From Spirochaetales bacterium Spiro_01 (GTDB lineage Bacteria; Spirochaetota; Spirochaetia; Sphaerochaetales; Sphaerochaetaceae): a stretch of DNA of 10,997 nucleotides. Shown here in pieces: positions 1 through 6,298 of this stretch (position 1 is the stretch's first letter; every line of letters starts with the position of its first letter). The position numbers and the translations under genes were made by a program. The stretch spans positions 1 through 10,997 of the forward strand of contig LVBC01000022.1 in the NCBI GenBank assembly GCA_001604265.1, read 5' to 3'. The notes under the pieces are model-generated. The model did no database searches. It saw only the letters and a list, made by a program, of their open reading frames with translations, and was not told the origin of the DNA.

Positions 1-1392
1 CTTGTATTTGTCGCACTTACGCTTCTACTTGCAGAGCTTTTCCTCGGAATTATGAAGATGAGCACGATAAGATCATCATTCAGGGAGTACGAGGACAAGC
101 TTGAAGAGAGAGACAGCAGGAGCTCTCTCTCCACCTACGATACTGTCTACCACTTCTCCAGGACGAAGAAGAATGTCGTCGTCTTCTTCCTGGACAGGGC
201 CATCGGCTCCTTCCTTCCCCAGATATTCGAAGAGAATCCTGATATCGCTGCAGACTTTGCAGACTTCACGAACTATTCGAATACAATCAGCTTCTCGACA
301 AATACTGTTACTGGTATTCCACCTATTCTCGGTGGCTACGAGTACACTCCAATAAAGTTCAATGAAAGGTCTTCTGAGCTTCTCAGGGACAAGCACAATG
401 AGGCAACGCTTGTAATGCCGAGACTCTTCCTGGATGCCGGCTATGATATCACGATCACGGATCCTCCACTTCCCAACTACCTCTGGAAGGGAGACATGTA
501 TGCCTTCAGGCCCTATCCAGAGATGCATGTAGAGGAGCTGACAGAAAGGTACTTTACCAGGTTCGCAAAGGAAAAGGGTCTGCTGCTCGAGGATTTCGAG
601 GACAGGAACTGCCGCAAGGAGATAAGGAACTTCAGCCTGCTCCAGATGCTCTGTCCTCTGCTTCGCGACCTCTTCTACTCCCACTTCAAGGCCGATATGT
701 CCGATGCACTCGATGTCGGTGGTGTCTCTGCGACCGAGTATCTGGGTCAGTTCAGCTCGCTTTACTATCTTTCTGAGATCACGGACTTCAGCTCCGAGAA
801 GGACAACTTCATCTTCATCGAGAACGACACTCCGCACAATGCAATCTCACTTGACGAGAACTACGAGCTTCCAAAGAAGAAGGAGTCCACAAGGGTCACA
901 AGACACTACGATGTCAATGTAGCATCCTTGAAGAGAGTCGGCATCTGGCTGAGATATCTGAAAGAAAATGGTGCTTACGACAACACGAGGATAGTGATCG
1001 TCTCCGACCATGGAAAGGATATAGACCTTCCGGCCTTCTCAGCCTTTGAGAATCCTTCGATTCCATCCTCATTCGACTGCCTGCTCCTCTACAAGGACTT
1101 CGACCAGAGAGAGGGCTCTGAGAACACGGATTTCATGACGAATGCAGATACGCTCTTCCTGATCACAAAGGGTCTTGGGCTTTCGGATACCAACCCATTC
1201 ACGAACAGGAAGTTCACTGTGGAGAAGGATGGCGGTGTCGATGTCTACATCTGCCAGGACTGGAATCCAAACCACTTCAGGGGAAGCAGGACCTTCAACC
1301 TTTCAGATGACCAGGCATACCATGTGATGGACAATATCTACGATCCAGCAAACTGGACAGTGCTTACAGAGTGGAAGGGAGGAAAGAACTGA
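1..1392 (+). CDS. Membrane-anchored sulfatase/phosphoglycerol transferase-like protein, 5' end cut by window
   Basis: The frame is open from base 1, so the ATG at 52 is not the real start. The 17 residues before it (LVFVALTLLLAELFLGI) look like the end of a transmembrane helix, which puts the catalytic part outside the cytoplasm. About 463 residues are visible. Numbered from the Met at 52, alkaline-phosphatase-superfamily landmarks are NVVVFFLDRAIG (41-52, metal-ligand Asp48), a Thr-rich stretch TNTVTG (83-88) where the nucleophilic Thr would be expected, NDTPHN (258-263, likely His ligand 262) and VIVSDHG (315-321, Asp319/His320). This order matches membrane sulfatase-like enzymes of the LtaS/MdoB type, which move phosphoglycerol or related groups at the cell surface. 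The next gene is a CDP-glycerol transferase-like enzyme overlapping by one base, which supports a surface-polymer role. Superfamily is fairly sure; substrate is inferred. A true sulfatase or phosphoethanolamine transferase is also possible. Confidence 0.8.
   Translation, partial: LVFVALTLLLAELFLGIMKMSTIRSSFREYEDKLEERDSRSSLSTYDTVYHFSRTKKNVVVFFLDRAIGSFLPQIFEENPDIAADFADFTNYSNTISFSTNTVTGIPPILGGYEYTPIKFNERSSELLRDKHNEATLVMPRLFLDAGYDITITDPPLPNYLWKGDMYAFRPYPEMHVEELTERYFTRFAKEKGLLLEDFEDRNCRKEIRNFSLLQMLCPLLRDLFYSHFKADMSDALDVGGVSATEYLGQFSSLYYLSEITDFSSEKDNFIFIENDTPHNAISLDENYELPKKKESTRVTRHYDVNVASLKRVGIWLRYLKENGAYDNTRIVIVSDHGKDIDLPAFSAFENPSIPSSFDCLLLYKDFDQREGSENTDFMTNADTLFLITKGLGLSDTNPFTNRKFTVEKDGGVDVYICQDWNPNHFRGSRTFNLSDDQAYHVMDNIYDPANWTVLTEWKGGKN
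1377..1382 (+). promoter_or_regulatory. Ribosome binding site deciding the start of the CDP-glycerol transferase-like gene
   Basis: GGGAGG lies 9 bases before the ATG at 1392, inside the last codons of the upstream gene. An in-frame GTG at 1371 lies upstream of this site and would add seven poorly conserved-looking residues. The ATG is therefore the better start and gives a TGATG stop/start overlap, consistent with translational coupling. Confidence 0.7.
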
Positions 1393-2612
1393 TGCTCTTC
1401 TTATATATCGACCCAGGTACAGGTTCAATGCTCTTTTCTCTCTTCATCGGCCTTGCAGCTACCCTATCCTTTGGACTCAGGGCCCTTGTGCTGAAGCTGA
1501 AGTTCGGAGGTGGAAAGAAGAAGGATGATCAGGATGAGAAGAGACTTCCATTCGTCATCTTCTCCGACAGCAAGCGCTACTTCAATATCTTCGATCCGAT
1601 CTGCCAGGAGTTCGAGAAGAGAGGCATCCATCTGACCTACTTCACACTCTCGAAGGATGACCCGATCTTCACAAGAGGCTACAGCTTCATCCACCCCGAG
1701 TTCCTCGGAGAAGGAAACAGGGCCTTTGCAAAGCTGAATTTCATCCATGCAGATATCGTGCTCTCGACAACTCCAGGACTTGATGTATACCAATGGAAGA
1801 GAAGCAGAAATGCCCGCTTCTATATCCATGTTCCCCATGTAGTTGACGACCTCTCCACATACAGGATGTTCGGACTCGACCACTATGATGCAATCCTGAC
1901 AACAGGTCCCTGTCAGGTGGATTTTGTCAGGAGAATAGAAGCAATGAGGCCCTCTATCCAGAGAAAGGAGCTTGAGACTGTCGGCTCGATCCAGCTGGAT
2001 GGTCTTGCATCCAAGAAGAATGGTGCAAGGACAAGAGCGAGGAATGAGAGGCCTGTAGTGCTTGTGGCACCGAGCTGGGGCAAGAGTGCAATACTCTCCC
2101 GCTATGGCGCGAAGATACTGAATGCACTCATGAAGACAGGCTATGAGATAGTTGTCCGCCCTCACCCACAGTCCTTCGATTCGGAACGGGAGCTCATGGC
2201 ATCGCTTATGAAGGAGTTTCCATCGATCGAATGGAACCGTGACAACGACAACTTCGAGGTCCTGAACAGGGCCGATATCCTGATCTCTGACTTCTCTGGT
2301 GTCAACTACGACTTCTCTCTCGTATTCGATAGACCGATCATCTATGCAGATACAGCCTTCGATCCTGCGCCCTATGATGCGGCCTGGACCGGAATGCCTA
2401 TCTGGTCTTTCAAGGTCCTTCCGCTTCTTGGAAACCCTCTGAAGGAGGATGAGTTCGACAATATCAAGGAGATCATAGACAGGACGATTGCAAGCAGCGA
2501 CCTCGAGAGAGGAAGAGAGAGCGTCAGGAAGCAGAACTGGAGCAATAGAGGCGAAAGTGCACGTCTTGCAGCAGATTACCTGATCAGAAAGCAGCAGGAG
2601 ATTTCAAGATGA
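1392..2612 (+). CDS. CDP-glycerol glycerophosphotransferase family protein
   Basis: A 406-residue protein related to TagB/TagF-type enzymes, which transfer glycerol phosphate from CDP-glycerol to a growing polymer or lipid acceptor. The N-terminus reads MLFLYIDPGTGSM, followed by a hydrophobic segment (about 12-37) and a basic run, so it is probably anchored to the inner face of the membrane. The body looks like a GT-B fold. PHVVDD (148-153) resembles the family's acceptor-side His motif. VLVAPSWG (223-230), RPHP (256-259) and ILISDFSGVNYDF (296-308) with DRPIIY (313-318) are the nucleotide-glycerol side motifs of the family. The start overlaps the stop of the sulfatase-like gene and the end overlaps mazG (ATGA), so all three are probably one operon. 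Family membership is fairly sure; the acceptor (glycolipid, capsule or teichoic-like chain) is unknown. Another GT-B transferase using a different CDP-alditol is possible. Confidence 0.85.
   Translation: MLFLYIDPGTGSMLFSLFIGLAATLSFGLRALVLKLKFGGGKKKDDQDEKRLPFVIFSDSKRYFNIFDPICQEFEKRGIHLTYFTLSKDDPIFTRGYSFIHPEFLGEGNRAFAKLNFIHADIVLSTTPGLDVYQWKRSRNARFYIHVPHVVDDLSTYRMFGLDHYDAILTTGPCQVDFVRRIEAMRPSIQRKELETVGSIQLDGLASKKNGARTRARNERPVVLVAPSWGKSAILSRYGAKILNALMKTGYEIVVRPHPQSFDSERELMASLMKEFPSIEWNRDNDNFEVLNRADILISDFSGVNYDFSLVFDRPIIYADTAFDPAPYDAAWTGMPIWSFKVLPLLGNPLKEDEFDNIKEIIDRTIASSDLERGRESVRKQNWSNRGESARLAADYLIRKQQEISR
2596..2600 (+). promoter_or_regulatory. Ribosome binding site of mazG
   Basis: AGGAG sits 8 bases before the mazG ATG and inside the end of the preceding gene. 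This fixes the start at 2609 and fits translational coupling through the ATGA overlap. Confidence 0.65.
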
Positions 2613-3424
2613 TAGAATACACTCCAAAGAGAGCCGACACCCTTCCTGATGCTCTTGGCAATCTCTATGAAATCCTTTCACTTCTCCGCTCTCCAGATGG
2701 CTGTCCCTACGACAGGAAGCAGACAGAAAAGAGTACGCTGCAGAATCTGATAGACGAGTCCTACGAGTACCTTGATGGTGTCATAAAGAGGGATACTGCG
2801 CTCTGCAGGGAAGAAATCGGCGATGTGCTCATCAACGCGCTCATGATACTCCGCATCCACGAGGAAAAGCATGACTTTTCACCCCAGGAGGCTGTCAACG
2901 AGGCCGTAGAGAAGCTCTACAGGCGCCATGACCATGTCTTTGGAAAGGTAAGAGCAGAAAGCGAAGAGGAGGCCCTGGAGGCCTTCAACAGGGCCAAGAA
3001 GGAGAAGGAGGGTCGAAACGCAGATGCAAAATCGATCTTCGAGCATATCCCCTCCTCTCTTCCTCCTCTGGAGATGAACTACGAGATACAGAAGAAGCTT
3101 GCCAGATTCGGCTTCGACTGGCCCTCAATAGATGGAGTTGTCTCAAAGGTACATGAGGAGCTATCAGAGGTCGAGGAGGCACTCGGCGAGGATGACAGGG
3201 ATCATCTTGAAGAGGAACTTGGCGACCTTCTTACGACCATCATAAACCTCTGCCGCTATGTTAGGATAAGGCCCAATGTGGCAATCGAAAGGACCAACGA
3301 GAAGATGAGAAGAAGATTCTCAGGTGTCTTTGCACTTGCAAATGAAAGAGGAATACCTCTTGATATGGAGAATGTGGACAAGCTCAACGAGCTCTGGGAT
3401 GAGATCAAGAGAGGAGAAAGATAG
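2609..3424 (+). CDS. mazG: Nucleoside triphosphate pyrophosphohydrolase MazG
   Basis: A 271-residue cytoplasmic enzyme, close to the usual length of two-domain MazG (about 263 in E. coli). It hydrolyses NTPs and dNTPs to monophosphate and pyrophosphate, with roles in nucleotide-pool cleaning and, in E. coli, alarmone-related stress control. The N-terminal domain has SPDGCPYDRKQT (28-39), DESYEYLD (49-56) and REEIGDVL (67-74), carrying the acidic metal ligands E50, E53, E69 and D72. RRHDHVFG (105-112) is the typical inter-domain motif. The C-terminal domain repeats the pattern with VHEELSEVEE (181-190) and EEELGDLL (201-208). The ATG overlaps the upstream stop as ATGA, and AGGAG lies 8 bases before it. 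No key residue appears lost. Its link to the two surface-polymer genes is probably positional, although removal of aberrant nucleotides is its general role. Confidence 0.95.
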   Translation: MIEYTPKRADTLPDALGNLYEILSLLRSPDGCPYDRKQTEKSTLQNLIDESYEYLDGVIKRDTALCREEIGDVLINALMILRIHEEKHDFSPQEAVNEAVEKLYRRHDHVFGKVRAESEEEALEAFNRAKKEKEGRNADAKSIFEHIPSSLPPLEMNYEIQKKLARFGFDWPSIDGVVSKVHEELSEVEEALGEDDRDHLEEELGDLLTTIINLCRYVRIRPNVAIERTNEKMRRRFSGVFALANERGIPLDMENVDKLNELWDEIKRGER

Positions 3425-3429
3425 GAGGC

Positions 3430-4227
3430 CTACTTCAGGACCCTGTTCATTGTGAACGACGCAGTATATGTACTGCCATCCTCCCTTCTTCTCAGTGCGG
3501 TCCACTTCATGACACCATTCTTTGCGCTCTCGATCTCCCAGCACTCTCTCTTCTCCACTCTGTCCTGGTTTGCCCAGCGCATGAAGAGAAGTCTTCCATC
3601 GACGATGAAGTCCGAGTATCGGTTCACGCTCTGGTTCCAGGTGCCATCCTCGTTTCTGTCGTAGTAGACATAGGAGCCATCCTTCCAGAACTCCCAGCGG
3701 TGTTCAGCACCATCGCTGTCATACTCCGAGCTTTCGCTTGTGAGCCTTCCCTCCCAGACTCCGATGACGGAGCTTCTGAAGTCTACAGGAACGCGGACAT
3801 ACTTCTCTCTCCTTTTCTCGCTCATGCTGGCACTTCTTCCCTCTCTTCTGGTCTTCACAGTCGTTATGCACTCGAGCTCATCCTCTGTGATTCTAAGTAT
3901 CACATGGTCGTATACGATGGATAGCTGTTCATCGGTCTTCACATCGATGCTGAGGCTGTTTCCTCTGAGTGTGCAGGCAAGTTCCAGGTTCATCATCCAG
4001 GACTCCTTTTCGGACGATATCAGCTGAGAGGCCGTAAGGGCCTTGTCGTACCTGAAGCGGTAGACTACCTTGTCGTTTGTCGGGACCTTCTTTCCATCCA
4101 CTTCATCGAGCATCCATCTGCCGACAAGGAGCTTCTCAGTAGCTGGCTTACGTTCAGTGCTGCTGCAGCCTGTAGATAGAACAAGAACAAGGATTGAAAA
4201 CAGGAGAGTGACAAAAGCTCTTCTCAT
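3430..4227 (-). CDS. Lipoprotein with two lipocalin-like domains
   Basis: Starting at the ATG at 4227, which has AAGGAG seven bases upstream, the product is 265 residues. A longer frame reaching 4266 would put 13 extra residues in front of the signal peptide and is unlikely. The signal peptide is MRR, a hydrophobic core (4-17), then LSTGC with the lipidated Cys at 21. The -3 residue is Ser rather than Leu, a looseness known in spirochaetal lipoboxes. The mature part seems to hold two related halves: LLVGRWMLDEVDG (33-45) to about 145, and VIGVWEGRL (154-162) to the end. Both begin with a Gly-x-Trp signature followed by short alternating polar/hydrophobic strands, as in lipocalin-like beta barrels. 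The second half has the pattern EFWKDGSYVYYD (179-190), a later ECWEIES (228-234) and a closing ASFTMNRV (256-263). Likely a periplasmic or outer-membrane protein; ligand unknown. Confidence 0.8.
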   Translation of the reverse strand: MRRAFVTLLFSILVLVLSTGCSSTERKPATEKLLVGRWMLDEVDGKKVPTNDKVVYRFRYDKALTASQLISSEKESWMMNLELACTLRGNSLSIDVKTDEQLSIVYDHVILRITEDELECITTVKTRREGRSASMSEKRREKYVRVPVDFRSSVIGVWEGRLTSESSEYDSDGAEHRWEFWKDGSYVYYDRNEDGTWNQSVNRYSDFIVDGRLLFMRWANQDRVEKRECWEIESAKNGVMKWTALRRREDGSTYTASFTMNRVLK

Positions 4228-4234
4228 TAATGTA

Positions 4235-4240
4235 CTCCTT
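4235..4240 (-). promoter_or_regulatory. Ribosome binding site of the lipocalin-like lipoprotein
   Basis: On the minus strand AAGGAG is followed by seven bases and then the ATG at 4227. It is the strongest Shine-Dalgarno match near this gene and places the start directly at the signal peptide. Confidence 0.7.
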
Positions 4241-4246
4241 AAAACC

Positions 4247-4252
4247 ATTATA
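4247..4252 (-). promoter_or_regulatory. Possible -10 element of a promoter for the lipocalin-like lipoprotein
   Basis: The 57-base gap between the two lipoprotein genes holds a perfect TATAAT on the minus strand, about 20 bases before the ATG. No good -35 hexamer is found 16-18 bases further upstream (the sequence there is pyrimidine-rich). The element would give a very short leader starting just before the ribosome binding site. It may be a weak or activator-dependent promoter, or chance. Confidence 0.35.
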
Positions 4253-4284
4253 GAGGAGAAAGCCAAAGAGGAAAGCAGGAACTT

Positions 4285-5082
4285 CTATTTCAGATAGAGA
4301 CGGCTTCTTACTTCATCCGGGAATCTTGTCTGTGCAATTGCCCAGTACTCTGTAGCCCTCTGTCTGTCTCCCAGTTGTCTGTAGATATCACCGATCGCAA
4401 GGCAGAGCCTGTAGCTCGATCGGGTGTTGCTCTCGAGCGCAAGGGAAAGAATCAGGCCAGAATCGTTCCTGTCGAGAAGTATCTCGATCGCAGCAGCAAG
4501 AGAGTTCAGGAATTCGGCATTTCCACCCTCCTTCCTGAACCAGGCATCGAGGTTGGAGACGATAAGAGAGGAGTCTGCTTTAGCGGCAATGCTGACAAGG
4601 GCCGCCTCCCTCTCTGTGAGGCTCTCCTTCAGCGATGTGAAGAGCTCATTCGCTTCGGCCTTTCTTCCTGCATTCATGAGAAGCTGATAGTAGCGTATGC
4701 TTTCGCCTCTTGTGAAGTCGTAGTTCTCCTGGATCTGCCTGGCAGCATCGAAGGCAAGCTCCTCATCTGCGTAGAAGAGCAGCAGGCCGAGGATGTTATG
4801 GAAGTTGTCGCTCTTTTCCTTGGGATACAGAACATAGTACAGCGTTGCAGAGGAGGCAGCATCGTCCATGTACCCAAGCTGGTAGTTGCACATGGCCTTG
4901 TAGTAGAGTGCATCTCTGTCTATACGCTTTTCAAGCACTGAAGATGCGTAGGAAAGTACGCTGGTGTAATCCTGCAGCTCGCTGTAGTTGTACTCGTAAT
5001 CGTACTTATCTTCCTTCTTCTGGCAGGATAAAAGAAGAAGAGAAGCAAGAAGCAATGAAAGAAACACAACTCTCTTCATCAT
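4285..5082 (-). CDS. TPR-repeat lipoprotein
   Basis: A predicted 265-residue lipoprotein. Three start codons lie close together: GTG at 5088, and ATG at 5082 and 5079. I chose 5082 because GGAAGGG (5097-5091) is eight bases ahead of it. The signal peptide is MMKR, a Leu-rich core, then LLLSC, a good lipobox with Cys20. The mature start is charged and Tyr-rich (KKEDKYDYEYNYSE). The rest is predicted to be all helix, with tetratricopeptide-like pairs: around 57-88 (ALYYKAMCNYQLGYMDDA), 127-153 (IRYYQLLMNAGRKAEANELF) and 224-256 (YRLCLAIGDIYRQLGDRQRA). It is probably periplasmic and acts as a protein-binding scaffold, for example in envelope assembly, but no partner can be read from the sequence. 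It follows rnpB by 28 bases and precedes the second lipoprotein by 57, so co-transcription is plausible. Confidence 0.83.
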   Translation of the reverse strand: MMKRVVFLSLLLASLLLLSCQKKEDKYDYEYNYSELQDYTSVLSYASSVLEKRIDRDALYYKAMCNYQLGYMDDAASSATLYYVLYPKEKSDNFHNILGLLLFYADEELAFDAARQIQENYDFTRGESIRYYQLLMNAGRKAEANELFTSLKESLTEREAALVSIAAKADSSLIVSNLDAWFRKEGGNAEFLNSLAAAIEILLDRNDSGLILSLALESNTRSSYRLCLAIGDIYRQLGDRQRATEYWAIAQTRFPDEVRSRLYLK

Positions 5083-5110
5083 TCCCACTTCCCTTCCTAT
5101 AAAGACAAAC

Positions 5111-5442
5111 TGTGGTCAGCAATAAGCCGGGTTCTGTATAACGGCAATCATCTATCCAGACCGGCAGTTACCTGACGGCTCTAGCGTTCTACCCGAGAAG
5201 TATTGTCTGAGACGGGACACTTCCCCTATTTGAACTTGCTCCGGACGAGGTTTTCAATGCCTTCCCCATCACTGGAGAAGCGGTAGGCTCTTACCCTGCC
5301 ATTTCACCCTTACCCTTTCAGGCGGTATACTTTCTGCTGCACTATCTGTCGCATTGCTGCGCCTGGTAATTAGCCAGCATCCTGTCCCATGGAGCCCGGA
5401 CTTTCCTCTTCAATGAATGAAGCGATTGCCTAGCTGGCCACA
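5111..5442 (-). ncRNA. rnpB: RNase P RNA, bacterial type A
   Basis: The minus strand carries the conserved RNase P blocks in order: GAGGAAAGTCCGGGCTCC near the 5' end, GGGTAAGGGTGAAA with GGTAAGAGCCTACCGC in the middle, CCGGAGCAAGTTCAAATAGG, and ACAGAACCCGGCTTA near the 3' end. The ends are set by helix P1: TGTGGCCAGC (5442-5433) pairs with GCTGACCACA (5120-5111) with one mismatch. P2 pairs GGCAATC with GATTGCC. P3 is a short hairpin (CTTCA/TGAAG). About 332 nt, shorter than the 377 nt of E. coli, mainly through small P3 and P15/P16 regions. The RNA is the catalytic part of the enzyme that removes tRNA 5' leaders. Its 5' end is only 7 bases after the stop of the upstream gene, and no hairpin-plus-T terminator follows it, so it is probably cut from a longer transcript or driven from a promoter inside the upstream gene. 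Confidence 0.97.
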
Positions 5443-5449
5443 GAATGAA

Positions 5450-6280
5450 TCAAATGGAATCCAGATCGATATCGACATCCGAGCCGAAGTCTGCAGTGAC
5501 GTTCTGCTCCTCTTCCTCCATATCCTGAAGCTCTGCAGAGTAGTCGATTGCATCCTCGCTCTCCTCGTAGAAGAGGATCCTGGAGCAGTACGGACAGTAC
5601 ATTGTAGAGTTTCCGAGATGGATCTCGTTGACGAACTGGACTGGAAGAATCATATTGCAGCCCTGGCAGACCTGTCCATGGACCGGTACGATTCCAAGAC
5701 CGTTCTTGTTCTTCACGATGGAGGAGAACTTGGTGTATACGCTTTCGGAGACACCCTGCTCTCTGATTCTCTGGCACTCCTCATCGTACTTTGCGACCTC
5801 TGCCCTGCTTTCAGCGATCTGGGCCTCGAGCTCAGCTTCCTTTGAAGTGACCTCCTTGTCCATCTGATCGAGAGCAGCCTCCTTCTCGGCTACCTGGGCA
5901 GAAAGTGCATCGACCTCCTCCTGAGTTGCCTTCTTTGCCTTGTTGAGCCCGGTCTCAGTGATCTTTGCCTCTTCGATCTCCTTGGAAAGAGCGTCGAACT
6001 CTCTCTGTGTAGAGACGGTCTCCATCTTCTTTTCAGAGCTTACTCTCTGGTTGAAAGCGGTCTCGTAGTCGAGAGCTGTTCTGTTTGCAGTCTCCTTGGC
6101 GAGATTGTACTTCTCAGTAAGGGCGAGGAATTCCTCTCTTGCTCTGATGAGCTCTGCTCTCTTGCCACTGAGATTCTTCGGCAGCGATTCGATCTCGCTT
6201 TCCAGTGCAAACTTCTTCTTAAGAACATCCTGAAGTTCGATAAGAAGGTTGTGAACCTGCTGTAATTCATTATCAGCCAT
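5450..6280 (-). CDS. Coiled-coil protein with C-terminal C4 zinc ribbon (COG1579/DUF164-like)
   Basis: A 276-residue cytoplasmic protein. Residues about 4-175 form a long charged heptad-rich region, probably an antiparallel coiled-coil hairpin. A zinc ribbon follows, with VCQGCNMILP (204-213) and MYCPYCSRILFY (227-238); the four ligands are Cys205, 208, 229 and 232. A strongly acidic tail (239-276) ends the protein. This layout is that of the C4-type zinc-ribbon family that includes chlamydial CT398/CdsZ, reported to contact sigma-54 and type III secretion parts; the general role is not settled. The start ATG has AGGAG eight bases upstream, and the gene begins 18 bases after the rpoD stop. 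Its position next to the primary sigma factor is what I recall from Treponema genomes, which makes a transcription- or nucleic-acid-related function plausible but unproven. Confidence 0.88.
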   Translation of the reverse strand: MADNELQQVHNLLIELQDVLKKKFALESEIESLPKNLSGKRAELIRAREEFLALTEKYNLAKETANRTALDYETAFNQRVSSEKKMETVSTQREFDALSKEIEEAKITETGLNKAKKATQEEVDALSAQVAEKEAALDQMDKEVTSKEAELEAQIAESRAEVAKYDEECQRIREQGVSESVYTKFSSIVKNKNGLGIVPVHGQVCQGCNMILPVQFVNEIHLGNSTMYCPYCSRILFYEESEDAIDYSAELQDMEEEEQNVTADFGSDVDIDLDSI

Positions 6281-6298
6281 TATATAAACTCCTATAGA

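Noticed and set aside
76..837. 253-codon minus-strand frame opposite the sulfatase-like gene
   Set aside because: Antisense to a protein with clear superfamily motifs; no domain, no ribosome site.
1371..1391. GTG at 1371 as the start of the CDP-glycerol transferase-like gene
   Set aside because: It lies before the good ribosome site GGGAGG, while the ATG at 1392 is correctly spaced from it.
52..1392. ATG at 52 as the start of the sulfatase-like protein
   Set aside because: The frame is open upstream to base 1 and encodes a hydrophobic membrane segment, so the gene begins outside the window.
1464..2165. 233-codon minus-strand frame with many Cys residues
   Set aside because: The Cys residues come from reverse reading of GCA/ACA codons; spacing forms no known metal motif and the sense strand is clearly coding.
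3423..3433. Terminator hairpin between the convergent operons
   Set aside because: Stem of only four pairs and no run of T on either strand.
5443..5500. Promoter for rnpB in the end of the zinc-ribbon gene
   Set aside because: No hexamer pair with reasonable spacing; AT-rich stretches such as TTTGATTC do not match -10 or -35 well enough to call.
5417..5845. 142-codon + strand frame starting within rnpB
   Set aside because: Overlaps the RNase P RNA and the zinc-ribbon gene on the other strand; no support.
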